Assembly: GCA_034925865.1 (NCBI GenBank)
Contig: JAYFRN010000029.1
Span: forward strand, 1 to 64,000
Reading direction: 5' to 3'
Length of the DNA stretch: 64,000 nucleotides
Source of the DNA: Oscillospiraceae bacterium
Lineage (GTDB): Bacteria > Bacillota > Clostridia > Oscillospirales > SIG627
The notes under the pieces: generated by a model
The model's database searches: none
What the model was told of the DNA's origin: nothing
What the model saw: only the letters and a program-made list of their open reading frames with translations
Shown here: piece after piece, positions 35,441-43,613 of the stretch
Layout: each line of letters opens with the position of its first letter
Numbering within the stretch: the first letter of the stretch is position 1
Made by a program: the position numbers and the translations under genes

Positions 35441-35893
35441 TTATTCCTTGTTTTCCCATTTGCCGGGAGCTGTTATACGGCAAAAGCATTTTGCCTTGTC
35501 TATGCCGGAAAAATCATAATCGTATTTGTACCCGAGCGGTTCAAGCACCCTCCGATACAATATATCGCAGTGATAGCAATATTTCGGATACGGTTCCATG
35601 TAATCAAGATTCAGAAGCCGGCCTTTGGAAGGGCAATAATGCATGTCAATCGTGAAATCCCCGGCCTCCTCATCGACGGTCATAGTGAAATCGGCCGCTT
35701 CTTCATTGAGAGTTCCGCTCCAGTATTTATAACAGCCCATTATTCCGTATCTTCGGACATTTTCGTCCAGATTCTTAAGTCCCGTCTCACCGAGGTGATT
35801 CCAGTATTTCAGAACACCGTCAAAGCCGTCAATAGATTCTATGTATTTGAAAAGCTCACTGTATGCGGGAATGAATTCAGTGCAGGAGATCAT
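35441..35893 (-). CDS. Conserved hypothetical protein with Cys-rich C-terminal half
   Basis: 150 residues, not firmly recognised. The C-terminal half has several cysteines in YCYHCDILYRRVL and KAKCFCRIT, plus one in HYCPSKGR, a spacing compatible with a metal or thiol site. No signal peptide or membrane helix. It starts 1 base after the stop of the next minus-strand gene, so the two are co-translated and probably act together. The L-2-amino-thiazoline-4-carboxylate hydrolase-like family was considered because of size and Cys content, but this is not secure. Confidence 0.7.
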   Translation of the reverse strand: MISCTEFIPAYSELFKYIESIDGFDGVLKYWNHLGETGLKNLDENVRRYGIMGCYKYWSGTLNEEAADFTMTVDEEAGDFTIDMHYCPSKGRLLNLDYMEPYPKYCYHCDILYRRVLEPLGYKYDYDFSGIDKAKCFCRITAPGKWENKE

Positions 35894-35894
35894 G

Positions 35895-36371
35895 TTATTT
35901 TACCTCCTTGAAATAAAGCTCCGCGCAGCCGTCCGCGCTGTTATATTTTCTAAGCTCAAATTTGTACGGCAATCCCGAAACCAGCTCTTCATTGACAGCC
36001 TTTTCGACTTCAAAATAATTTTCGGCCGGTATTTCCCCGCTTTTTCTGATATGCTTAATCGCCGGCGAATAGGCCATTTTGATTACAAGCTCGTCTTCAG
36101 CCTTTGAGAGAAAACAACTGAGCGCATCCGGGCATTCTTCTGTTTCAAATATCTTTTCGTAATGCGTCTTTATTGCCGAAAGACCGTTCTTTTTCAGATC
36201 GTCTTTGAGCGGAGCGTAAAACGCCCTTGAAAATCTTGTCAGATATTCCTTCACATGCCCTTCGCCATAATTTTTTTCAAGATATAAAAGCCCACGATTC
36301 ATGAAGAGATGAAAATCGCGATGGAGATATTTATTATCGGAAGCTGACCGCTTCATTACTTCAAGCGACAT
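35895..36371 (-). CDS. Conserved hypothetical protein
   Basis: 158 residues, not recognised. Mostly helical, with a notable HRDFHLFMNRGLLYLEKNYG segment near the N-terminus and a C-terminal beta-rich tail (LPYKFELRKYNSADGCAELYF). RBS GGAGG lies 5-6 bases before the ATG at 36371. It is sandwiched between a DapA-like gene (32 bases upstream) and the Cys-rich hypothetical gene (1 base downstream), so all three are probably one operon. Confidence 0.7.
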   Translation of the reverse strand: MSLEVMKRSASDNKYLHRDFHLFMNRGLLYLEKNYGEGHVKEYLTRFSRAFYAPLKDDLKKNGLSAIKTHYEKIFETEECPDALSCFLSKAEDELVIKMAYSPAIKHIRKSGEIPAENYFEVEKAVNEELVSGLPYKFELRKYNSADGCAELYFKEVK

Positions 36372-36403
36372 GTCTGCCCCTCCTATTTATGTATTGGATT
36401 AAA

Positions 36404-37315
36404 TTATTTAATGTTGAATTTTTTAAGAGTTTCGGCTATGCGAAGCTTTTCGGCCGCCGTGAGATCGCGGGTTTCGGTGGAATGATATGGCTCGCAGACT
36501 CCGAGCAGAGAAAGCGCATACTTCTGTCCTATCTGCCATGCGAAATAGCCATCGAGGTATATCCCGTTCATTATTTCAAGCAGCTTTTTCTGTATTTCGC
36601 GTGCTTCTTTGAAATCCCCGGCTATTGCCGCATTGTATAATGCAACAAAAATTTCTGGCGTAAGGCTTGCCATTCCGGCAACGATTCCGTCGGAGCCCAT
36701 CATCATTGACGCATCACACATTGTCTCAACTCCCGAGAAAACAGAAAAATCGTTCCTGTTTTCGAATTCACGTAGGAGCATCATATGAAAATCAAAATCT
36801 CCGCTGCTGTTTTTTACTCCGACTATATTTTTTTCTTCGCTTAGCTCTTTAAAGGCGTCAAGATCGATCTTGTTGCCGGTCATAACCGGATTGTTGTATA
36901 TCACCAGAGGAATCGAAGAATATTTAGCTATATCTTTATAATATTTTATTATTTCATCGCGGCAGGAAGCATAGAAAAAATAAGGAGGAAGCACAACTAT
37001 ATAGTCAGCGCCTGCTTCTATTGCGTTTTCTACATTTTTCATCACTTTTCGATGGCTTTCGGCTGACACTCCGGCAAACAACGGAACGCGTCCTGCGACG
37101 GCGTCGTGCGAGATTTTGATAAATTTCTTCTTTTCTCTGTCAATCAAGCTCTGCCCTTCACCCATGGTGCCTAATATGAATATTCCGCTCACTCCGCCGT
37201 TGATGCAGCGTTCAATCAGCCTTTTTGTTCCCGCTTCGTCGATATTTTCGTTTTTGTCAAGAGGCGTCATCATTGGCGGAATCACGCCATGCAGTGGTTT
37301 GGGTATCTTGGTCAT
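36404..37315 (-). CDS. Dihydrodipicolinate synthase/N-acetylneuraminate lyase family protein
   Basis: 303 residues from the ATG at 37315, preferred over 37351 because AAAGG lies 9 bases before it. A class I aldolase TIM barrel: Schiff-base Lys in VGVKNSSGDF, the catalytic Tyr in IPLVIYNNPVMTG, and substrate-binding FILGTMGEGQSL (GTTGE in classic DapA). The altered GTMGEG loop and its place with two unknown genes argue for an aldolase of sugar acids or similar rather than lysine synthesis. First gene of a three-gene minus-strand operon. Confidence 0.88.
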   Translation of the reverse strand: MTKIPKPLHGVIPPMMTPLDKNENIDEAGTKRLIERCINGGVSGIFILGTMGEGQSLIDREKKKFIKISHDAVAGRVPLFAGVSAESHRKVMKNVENAIEAGADYIVVLPPYFFYASCRDEIIKYYKDIAKYSSIPLVIYNNPVMTGNKIDLDAFKELSEEKNIVGVKNSSGDFDFHMMLLREFENRNDFSVFSGVETMCDASMMMGSDGIVAGMASLTPEIFVALYNAAIAGDFKEAREIQKKLLEIMNGIYLDGYFAWQIGQKYALSLLGVCEPYHSTETRDLTAAEKLRIAETLKKFNIK

Positions 37316-37383
37316 ATCTATTGCCTTTCTGTCCGGCAGCAGCTCGGACATGAAGCCTGTGTTATTTCAGACTTCAATAAATT

Positions 37384-38166
37384 TTATTCTTCATTGATTG
37401 CAAGAACAGAAACGACTTGTTTCAATGCTGTATCATAAGAGAACAAAGCTCCGGAAATCCGGCATTTTCCTTCCGCCTGATCAAATCTGACAGGCATTTT
37501 TGTCAAAAATCGTGTTATGCTGCATTTGGAATCAACGCCCAGCACGGAATCCTTTACTCCGGTCATTCCGATATCCGTTATATATCCTGTTTTGCCCGGC
37601 AGAATGCAGGCATCGTTTGTCTGTACATGCGTATGTGTGCCGAATATGACATCAACTCTTCCGTCTAAATACCGAGCAAGGGCGATTTTTTCCGACGTGG
37701 CCTCAGCATGGAAATCCAGAATAGACAGATCGTATCCACCCTGCGCGGATTTCAATATGGCATCCGCAGTTTCAAACGGCGACGCAAGGCTTTCGAGAAA
37801 GACGACGCCCATCAGATTCATTGTCAGAATCCTCATGCCACATGCGTTTTCTATTGCCCAACCGTGCCCGGGGCAGTCTCCGGGGTAATTTGCAGGACGC
37901 AATATCGCGTTTTTGTCGTCAAGATAACGATAAATATCACGCTTATGCCATATATGATTGCCGGAGGTTATCATATCGACTCCGGCATTATACATTGCGT
38001 CTGCGTCGGCACATTCCATTCCGTTGTATTTCGCGCAATTTTCACCATTGGCGATAATATAATCAGCGGAGTATTTTTTCTTTACGAAACCAAGTGTATC
38101 TGAAAGGAATTTAAGGCCGGCTTCACCGACGATGTCTCCGATTGCAAGAATTTTTATTATACTCAT
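37384..38166 (-). CDS. ymdB: YmdB-family metallophosphoesterase
   Basis: 260 residues. Metal-binding motifs GDIVGEAG, NGENCAK, SGNHIWHK (GNH motif), DFHAEATSEK and GTHTHVQTND are all intact. In B. subtilis YmdB is a 2',3'-cyclic nucleotide phosphodiesterase that affects biofilm and motility gene choice, and its gene commonly follows rny as here. The 171-base gap to rny contains a hairpin, so co-transcription is possible but probably partial. Confidence 0.95.
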   Translation of the reverse strand: MSIIKILAIGDIVGEAGLKFLSDTLGFVKKKYSADYIIANGENCAKYNGMECADADAMYNAGVDMITSGNHIWHKRDIYRYLDDKNAILRPANYPGDCPGHGWAIENACGMRILTMNLMGVVFLESLASPFETADAILKSAQGGYDLSILDFHAEATSEKIALARYLDGRVDVIFGTHTHVQTNDACILPGKTGYITDIGMTGVKDSVLGVDSKCSITRFLTKMPVRFDQAEGKCRISGALFSYDTALKQVVSVLAINEE

Positions 38167-38192
38167 TTCAATCTTTCAAATCATTTTAAATC

Positions 38193-38225
38193 ACAAAGGC
38201 AGACCGTGAGATCTGCCTTTTTTTA
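38193..38225. terminator. Hairpin between rny and ymdB
   Basis: AAAGGCAGA and TCTGCCTTT pair perfectly around an 8-base loop (CCGTGAGA). The long T run (7) is on the plus-strand side, whereas only TTT follows the stem on the minus strand, where the genes lie. As written it is a better terminator for antisense transcription than for rny. Confidence 0.6.
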
Positions 38226-38337
38226 ACCCGGCAATAAAATAATTACCGCTTATAGACAGAAAAGACTTTGGTATATGGGCTTTTCTCTCTTGTAAAACAA
38301 TAATATTGAATTGCTGTTTAATAACCTACGAAACGGA

Positions 38338-39888
38338 TTATTTCGCGTATTCGATGGCACGGCTTTCTCTTATCACATGGACCTTAATCTGTCCGGGATA
38401 CTCAAGCTCGTTTTCTATTTTTTTAACTATGTCTCGCGCAATGAACACCATATTCTCGTCGTTCACCACTTCGGGCTTCACCATGAGCCTGAGTTCTCTG
38501 CCGGCCTGAATGGCAAAAGACTTTTCAACGCCTTCATAGGAGTTTGCGATTTCCTCAAGCTTTTCAAGACGCTTGATATATGATTCGAGATCCTCGCGCC
38601 TTGCGCCAGGGCGTGCTGCCGAAATAGCATCGGCCGCCTGAACGAGAACGGCGATGATCGTCTGAGGCTCGACATCATTATGATGCGCCTCAATTGCATG
38701 AATTACATCTTTGTTTTCACGGTATTTTTTGGCTATCTCAACTCCGAGCTGTGTATGTGAGCCTTCAACCTCGTGATTTAGCGCCTTACCGATATCATGC
38801 AGCAATCCAGCGCGGCGTGCAAGCATAGAATCCACGCCAAGCTCGTCAGCAAGCATTCCGGCTATATAAGATACCTCGAGAGAATGTGTCAGCACATTCT
38901 GACCGTAGCTTGTGCGGTATTTCAATTTTCCGAGAAGCTTTATCATTTCGGAATTCATGCTGTGAATACCGGCCGAAAGCACTGCCTGCTCTCCGGCCTG
39001 TTTAATTATGGCTTCAACTTCCTTGCGTGATTTATCAACGGCCTCCTCAATTCTGGCCGGATGTATGCGTCCGTCGGAAATCAGCTTTTCTATGGAAAGC
39101 TTGGCAATTTCTCTTCTCATCGGATCAAAGCTTGAGAGCGTTATAGCTTCGGGTGTATCGTCGATTATAAGGTCGACTCCGGTCAGAGTTTCAATTGTTC
39201 TTATATTGCGTCCTTCGCGGCCGATTATACGTCCCTTCATATCATCGTTGGGCAGTACAACCACGGAAACGGTTGATTCCGTAACCTGGCTGGCCGCGCA
39301 GCGCTGAATCGAAAGAGTGATGAGATTCTTTGCCTTTTCATCGGCGGTATCCTTGAGCTCCTGTTCTATTTCAACAAGCTTGACGGCGGCGTCGTGTCTG
39401 GCTTCGCTTTCGTACTTTTCAACAAGGTACGCTTTTGCCTGTTCGCCGGTCAGCCCGGAATATTCTTCGAGAACCTTGAGCTGTTTTGCCTTGATTTCTT
39501 CAACCTCGGCTTCCTTATCCTGGATATCCTTGATTCTTTTATTGATAAGCTCGTCCTTCTTTTCAAGATTGTCGAGCTTTCTGTCAAGGTTTTCTTCCTT
39601 TGCAACTATGCGCTTTTCGAGCTTATGAACCTCAAGACGTCTGTCCTTGAGCTCCCGCTCTGCATCGTTTTTGTTTCTAAGAATTTCTTCTTTTGCCTCT
39701 ATAAGAGCTTCTTTTTTCTTTTGCTCGCCGGCTTTTGCCGCCTCTTCAACGATGCGGTTTGCGTGCTGCTCGGCGGAACCGATCTTCGCCTCCGCTATGC
39801 GCTTTCTGTAGGTCACTCCGACAAAAAATCCGATAGCCATCGTTGCGACGGCAACGGCAATACATATCAATATTTCATATAATTCCAT
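38338..39888 (-). CDS. rny: Ribonuclease Y
   Basis: 516 residues, the usual length. One N-terminal membrane helix ([20 protein letters not shown]), a long coiled coil to about residue 200, a KH domain ([20 protein letters not shown]) and an HD domain ([17 protein letters not shown]). It starts mRNA decay at the membrane. The nearest AGGAGGTG is 16 bases upstream of the ATG and is paired with CACCT in a small hairpin (39913-39930), an unusually long and partly covered RBS. Confidence 0.96.
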   Translation of the reverse strand: MELYEILICIAVAVATMAIGFFVGVTYRKRIAEAKIGSAEQHANRIVEEAAKAGEQKKKEALIEAKEEILRNKNDAERELKDRRLEVHKLEKRIVAKEENLDRKLDNLEKKDELINKRIKDIQDKEAEVEEIKAKQLKVLEEYSGLTGEQAKAYLVEKYESEARHDAAVKLVEIEQELKDTADEKAKNLITLSIQRCAASQVTESTVSVVVLPNDDMKGRIIGREGRNIRTIETLTGVDLIIDDTPEAITLSSFDPMRREIAKLSIEKLISDGRIHPARIEEAVDKSRKEVEAIIKQAGEQAVLSAGIHSMNSEMIKLLGKLKYRTSYGQNVLTHSLEVSYIAGMLADELGVDSMLARRAGLLHDIGKALNHEVEGSHTQLGVEIAKKYRENKDVIHAIEAHHNDVEPQTIIAVLVQAADAISAARPGARREDLESYIKRLEKLEEIANSYEGVEKSFAIQAGRELRLMVKPEVVNDENMVFIARDIVKKIENELEYPGQIKVHVIRESRAIEYAK

Positions 39889-40057
39889 GTTAAAAAACTT
39901 CGCACCTCCTTTTTGCAGGTGTTTTTTAATTTATTGTCATGGCAATATGAATTATACTCTTCTGCTAAAACAGAAGCAGAACCATTTCTTATATATGTCG
40001 ACATATCGTATAATATCATGGTTATTTTCAGATTGCCATAAATATGTGTTTTGCTAT

Positions 40058-40822
40058 TTAAAACATCTTGAGCATGGCTTTGAATTCGCGGAGCGTATCC
40101 GGATATCTGTCTTCGCCCTGCCCGTGCTTTTGTTCGTGATAATAAGGACAAATTGAAAAATACCCGTCATAGCTCCTTGCGAGCAAAATCGAGCACATTT
40201 CTTTGATTTCGGCATTTCCGCCGCACAGCGGCGTGGGGCTGCCGTTGTAAAGCCCATCGTTGATCCGTAACATCGCAATATTGTTTTTAAGGCTGCTTGT
40301 GTAAAACATATGGAAAAACGGGTGATGATTTTTTTTGACAAATTCAAACGGATTGAAAACGAAGCCTATGTCGCCGTCTTCCGCAAGAGCGCATAAAACA
40401 GTCATAGCGGCATTGTCGCACAGGAGAGAATCGGCGCGGTTTTCAAACAGCGTTTTTATTCCGAAGCTTGAGGCGGCTCTGCAGACCGATTTTATATAAC
40501 CGAGTCTGTCTTCATCGGTAAAGTTGCCGGCTGGCAAAATGACAGAACGTACGCCGAGAAGATGTGCGGCACGGCAAAATTTCTTAAGCTCATCCTTTAA
40601 AAGGGGTTGCTCCGGAAGTGTTATTGAATTTATCCGCGCACAGCTGTCTATTAAAATACAGCGCATGTCCTCTATGGTATTTCCGTCCGCCTCATATAGC
40701 GGACACGCCCCTATGTCATATCCGCAGTCAATATCGAATATGCCGAGCGACGCGCATTTTTCCGTTGCCTGCCTGAGCCCGGCGCGGCATGAAGCGGTAA
40801 AATCCGCGGAGATATTATACAT
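40058..40822 (-). CDS. Sugar phosphate isomerase/epimerase-like TIM-barrel protein
   Basis: 254 residues. It resembles the xylose isomerase-like TIM barrel: KTLFENRAD (Glu ligand), GFVFNPFEF at the strand where Asp is usual, and MLRINDG where His is usual. The normal metal-ligand pattern (E, D, H, E) is only partly kept, so it may be a divergent or inactive member. It follows the DUF3267 gene by 6 bases in a four-gene minus-strand operon with an AAC(3)-like enzyme and a cyclase-family protein. The substrate is unknown. Confidence 0.78.
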   Translation of the reverse strand: MYNISADFTASCRAGLRQATEKCASLGIFDIDCGYDIGACPLYEADGNTIEDMRCILIDSCARINSITLPEQPLLKDELKKFCRAAHLLGVRSVILPAGNFTDEDRLGYIKSVCRAASSFGIKTLFENRADSLLCDNAAMTVLCALAEDGDIGFVFNPFEFVKKNHHPFFHMFYTSSLKNNIAMLRINDGLYNGSPTPLCGGNAEIKEMCSILLARSYDGYFSICPYYHEQKHGQGEDRYPDTLREFKAMLKMF

Positions 40823-40828
40823 TTGCTT

Positions 40829-41386
40829 TCATTGCTCCGTTTTAGAATAGATTCGCATTGCCGTCCCGGTATCAAAAACGAGTATATCACTTTTAATACC
40901 GACTAACAGCGCCATAACATAAAGGTCTCCCGCCGCTCCCGAAACGTTCAATATCTGTATGATATAAATACTCCAGAAGTATTGCGGTAAAAATATATTC
41001 AGCGCCAATATCAATACGCCGAGTATGACGATCGGAGATAAGCCAATGACGATATACTGCCTTTTTTTGAACAGAGCATCGGCGGCGGCAAAGGCATATA
41101 ACCCGGTAAAGCCGTATTTCGGCTTTTTTCCGCTGTAATAACGCATAAAAATGCCGTGCGTAAGCTCATGCAGAACCATATACGCGATAATGGAAAATAT
41201 AAATATGACGGCTTTTCCGACGGTAAAGTAAATATAAGCTGTTTCTTTAATTCCCCTTATCAATATTGCGGCTGCGATCATAACGACCGATATCCCGATT
41301 GCCGCAAAATTCACGAGAAGGGCGGCCTTTTTGTCATTCTGCAGATCAACCGTCCTTAACAGCTTATAGTCCTCCGGAACCTCCAT
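40829..41386 (-). CDS. DUF3267-family membrane metalloprotease-like protein
   Basis: 185 residues with four to five membrane helices. The zincin motif HELTH is near residue 75, within YMVLHELTHGIFMRYYSGKK, and a second conserved region LSPIVILGVLILAL follows. The family is called putative zincin peptidase. Substrates are unknown. Possible site-2-protease-like intramembrane proteolysis is an inference from HExxH beside helices. Second-last gene of the 42964-40058 operon, 41 bases after the AAC(3)-like gene. Confidence 0.88.
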   Translation of the reverse strand: MEVPEDYKLLRTVDLQNDKKAALLVNFAAIGISVVMIAAAILIRGIKETAYIYFTVGKAVIFIFSIIAYMVLHELTHGIFMRYYSGKKPKYGFTGLYAFAAADALFKKRQYIVIGLSPIVILGVLILALNIFLPQYFWSIYIIQILNVSGAAGDLYVMALLVGIKSDILVFDTGTAMRIYSKTEQ

Positions 41387-41427
41387 AATATTGCATTCTC
41401 CCGTAAATATTTACGACTGTCCGCGTT

Positions 41428-42276
41428 TCAAATCACGCATATTTCGCAGTTTATATCATCACAGTGATTTTTTTCGTAGCTTGTGAGGTCAATTTCTTCG
41501 CCGGAATACAGCTTTCTTGACCAATTACAGGAATTGCAGTTTTCGTTTTTGCATATAAACAAAAGGGGATCCTCGGCAAGAATCGGCATCAGCAGCGCAA
41601 ACATACCCTTGATATCGATAACTTTTACGCACGCAGAACCGACGACAGATTCTTTGAGCAGACCACGGCGGCGCAAAAGCGGCGTCACGGACAGAAAATC
41701 GCGATGACCAGGAGGAAACTTCTTTAAAGTAAAGGTTTTTTCCCCGGTAAGGTAGGTCGGAGCGGGAATATCAAGCTCACGCAGGTATTTCGCGTCAATC
41801 GCTTCTTCAAGCGAATGCATAATAGTGTCGCGGTCGTTATCAACGCCGAAAAGCACAGCCTTGCCTCCCAGGGCATGTATCTTTTCATACGGAGTGTTTT
41901 CGCCGCAGCCGGTACCGCAAAGCTCGTGACCGGAGGTTATATATTCGGCGTATTTTCCCCACGCGGCGACAGAATGCACCGGATGAAGGCTGCGTCTGAC
42001 ACCGGGATGCTTTCTGAAGGCCTCGGATATCTTTCCGACGGCGGAAGGCGTTTTATCGGGATCAAACGGAGCGAACCATCCGGTCAGCGTCGACATGACC
42101 ACCGTGCCTTCCTCTCCGACAACCGAAAGAAAGCCGTCGACAACCGCGTCGGCTCCGCCTTCTACAAATCCTGCGGCGGAAAGCGCGCTGTGGATGAGCA
42201 AAATATCGCCTTTTGTTATATCGGCCATTTCAAGCCCGTATACAATGTCTTGTTTTGTGACAACTTTATCTGTCAT
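41428..42276 (-). CDS. Aminoglycoside 3-N-acetyltransferase-like protein with Cys-rich tail
   Basis: 282 residues from the ATG at 42276, supported by GAGGG about 11 bases upstream. An upstream frame extends to 42315. The Antibiotic_NAT fold is shown by LIHSALSAAGFVEGGADAVV, MSTLTGWFAP, RRSLHPVHSVAAWG and VLFGVDNDRDTIMHSLEE. Many chromosomal members do not act on antibiotics, so resistance must not be assumed. Unusually, the last ~42 residues hold six cysteines (C-x4-C-x2-C, then C-x4-C-x2-C), suggesting an added metal-binding module. It overlaps the cyclase-family gene by 11 bases. Confidence 0.88.
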   Translation of the reverse strand: MTDKVVTKQDIVYGLEMADITKGDILLIHSALSAAGFVEGGADAVVDGFLSVVGEEGTVVMSTLTGWFAPFDPDKTPSAVGKISEAFRKHPGVRRSLHPVHSVAAWGKYAEYITSGHELCGTGCGENTPYEKIHALGGKAVLFGVDNDRDTIMHSLEEAIDAKYLRELDIPAPTYLTGEKTFTLKKFPPGHRDFLSVTPLLRRRGLLKESVVGSACVKVIDIKGMFALLMPILAEDPLLFICKNENCNSCNWSRKLYSGEEIDLTSYEKNHCDDINCEICVI

Positions 42277-42964
42277 TTGCTGTTTTGCCCTCATCTTCCG
42301 ACATGACAATCGCACGACACGGAGCGCAGCTTGTTCCCGTTACTTTCAGCGGGAGAACGGTAAGGCTGTGATTATTTCCCCGGATGTTTTCGAGATTTAC
42401 ACACGGAGCAAGCATCAGTATATCCGCACGGTAAAACATGTCAAAAAAGCCTTCCGGCTTTTCGAGATTTTCCCAGCGCGGCAAATCGCTGCCCAGTAAA
42501 AACGGCTTTTTAGACACAAGCCACTCGACTGCGTCGTATTTGAAAAACGGAGAAGCGGAGAGGTAATCCGCATCAAACCATTTTCTTCCCCAGCCACATC
42601 CGACGATTATCGCTCGATTTTCGTGAATTCTCTCCCTGCGTACAGCGTTTTCAAGCATTTCGGCGGATATCCCGAAGCGGGAGCCCCCTGTGTCGGGAAT
42701 ACCCAGCATTATCAGCGTGAGAGGAATGCCGCACAGCTTTTCCGCAGGAACATCCATCAGAGGATACGATGCGGCGCCGAAATAATGAGCGGGAGTTTCA
42801 AGGTATGTCCCCGTTTGGGAATGAAGCCCGCCGAATATCTCGCAATAAACTTTTTGCTTGACCCAATCGACCTCCGGAAGCGGCATAAGCCGATATTCCG
42901 GAAAAGGAGGGCCGTAATTCCATATTCCGTTTGCGATTTCACCGGTTATATCCGTAATTCGCAT
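42266..42964 (-). CDS. Cyclase-family (kynurenine formamidase-like) protein
   Basis: 232 residues, cyclase family (PF04199 type) by overall pattern: ITGEIANGIWNYGPPFPEY, PLMDVPAEKLCGIPL, RAIIVGCGWGRKW, PFLLGSDLP, and a final LPLKVTGTSCAPCRAIV. The metal motif HxGTHxDxPxH is altered to HSQTGTYLETPAH, replacing the His and Asp ligands by Tyr and Glu. This suggests changed chemistry. First gene of the operon. Confidence 0.82.
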   Translation of the reverse strand: MRITDITGEIANGIWNYGPPFPEYRLMPLPEVDWVKQKVYCEIFGGLHSQTGTYLETPAHYFGAASYPLMDVPAEKLCGIPLTLIMLGIPDTGGSRFGISAEMLENAVRRERIHENRAIIVGCGWGRKWFDADYLSASPFFKYDAVEWLVSKKPFLLGSDLPRWENLEKPEGFFDMFYRADILMLAPCVNLENIRGNNHSLTVLPLKVTGTSCAPCRAIVMSEDEGKTANDR

Positions 42965-43613
42965 AAAATTACCCGATTTCGATCAGTATTCTGCGGCAAC
43001 GGAATAGCGCACCGACACCGCATCAACTCAATATATCTTAGCACAGAATGTCCTGTTTTGCAATAGGATATTTTCCATTATAATGTTTCTTCCGAAGTTT
43101 TTTTGTCTTTTTTTCGCAAAATCTGAAAATTTTTAAAGTAATAAAGCGATTCAATCAAACGCAAAAAGAATTGCCGATATCGCCCTCTTATAGTGAATTT
43201 TTGCGATTATGCTTTGCCATTGATGTGGGATAAAGATAATTTTTGCATATTATTTACAATTATCATATGGCATATAATTGTTATATAATATATAATTGAA
43301 GAAGTGCGGTAAATATGACCAAATATGTTTTTATGTTTTATTTTACTGCCACAGATGTAAAACATATAAATAGCAATTATAAAAACGACAACATAATGTT
43401 TTGAGAGAAGCCAATACACCAAGAACCTTTTCTGTCTTTAAGCGGTAATTATTAAATTACCGAGTTAATAATAAATCAAATCGCATTTCCCTTTCATTAT
43501 TATAGCCATGTCTACCGCTCGAAAATTTATATTTTAAACTTGTTCCGGCACTTTTTTACACAATTTTTGTATACAAACGTATTTATCAGAAAACACAAGA
43601 AAGGAACATCGCA
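42965..43613. other. Long AT-rich intergenic region
   Basis: About 650 bases between divergent units. No gene is supported: the one longer frame on the minus strand (43207-43422) is a by-product of AT richness and lacks an RBS. Two perfect inverted repeats are seen: CGGTAATT/AATTACCG at 43443-43462 and TTTGTATACAAA at 43566-43577, the latter 36 bases before the BspA-like start and a possible operator. No strong sigma-70 promoter was found. Confidence 0.45.

Noticed and set aside
39867..40151. Small minus-strand gene upstream of rny
   Set aside because: It overlaps the start of rny and the end of the 40058 gene in another frame, with no RBS or protein-like pattern.
41428..42276. Antibiotic resistance gene
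   Set aside because: Only family membership is visible; the operon context and altered tail argue for another substrate, and no mobile element is near.
43207..43422. Hydrophobic minus-strand frame of 71 codons
   Set aside because: AT-rich spacer with many hydrophobic codons by chance, no RBS, no recognisable motif.
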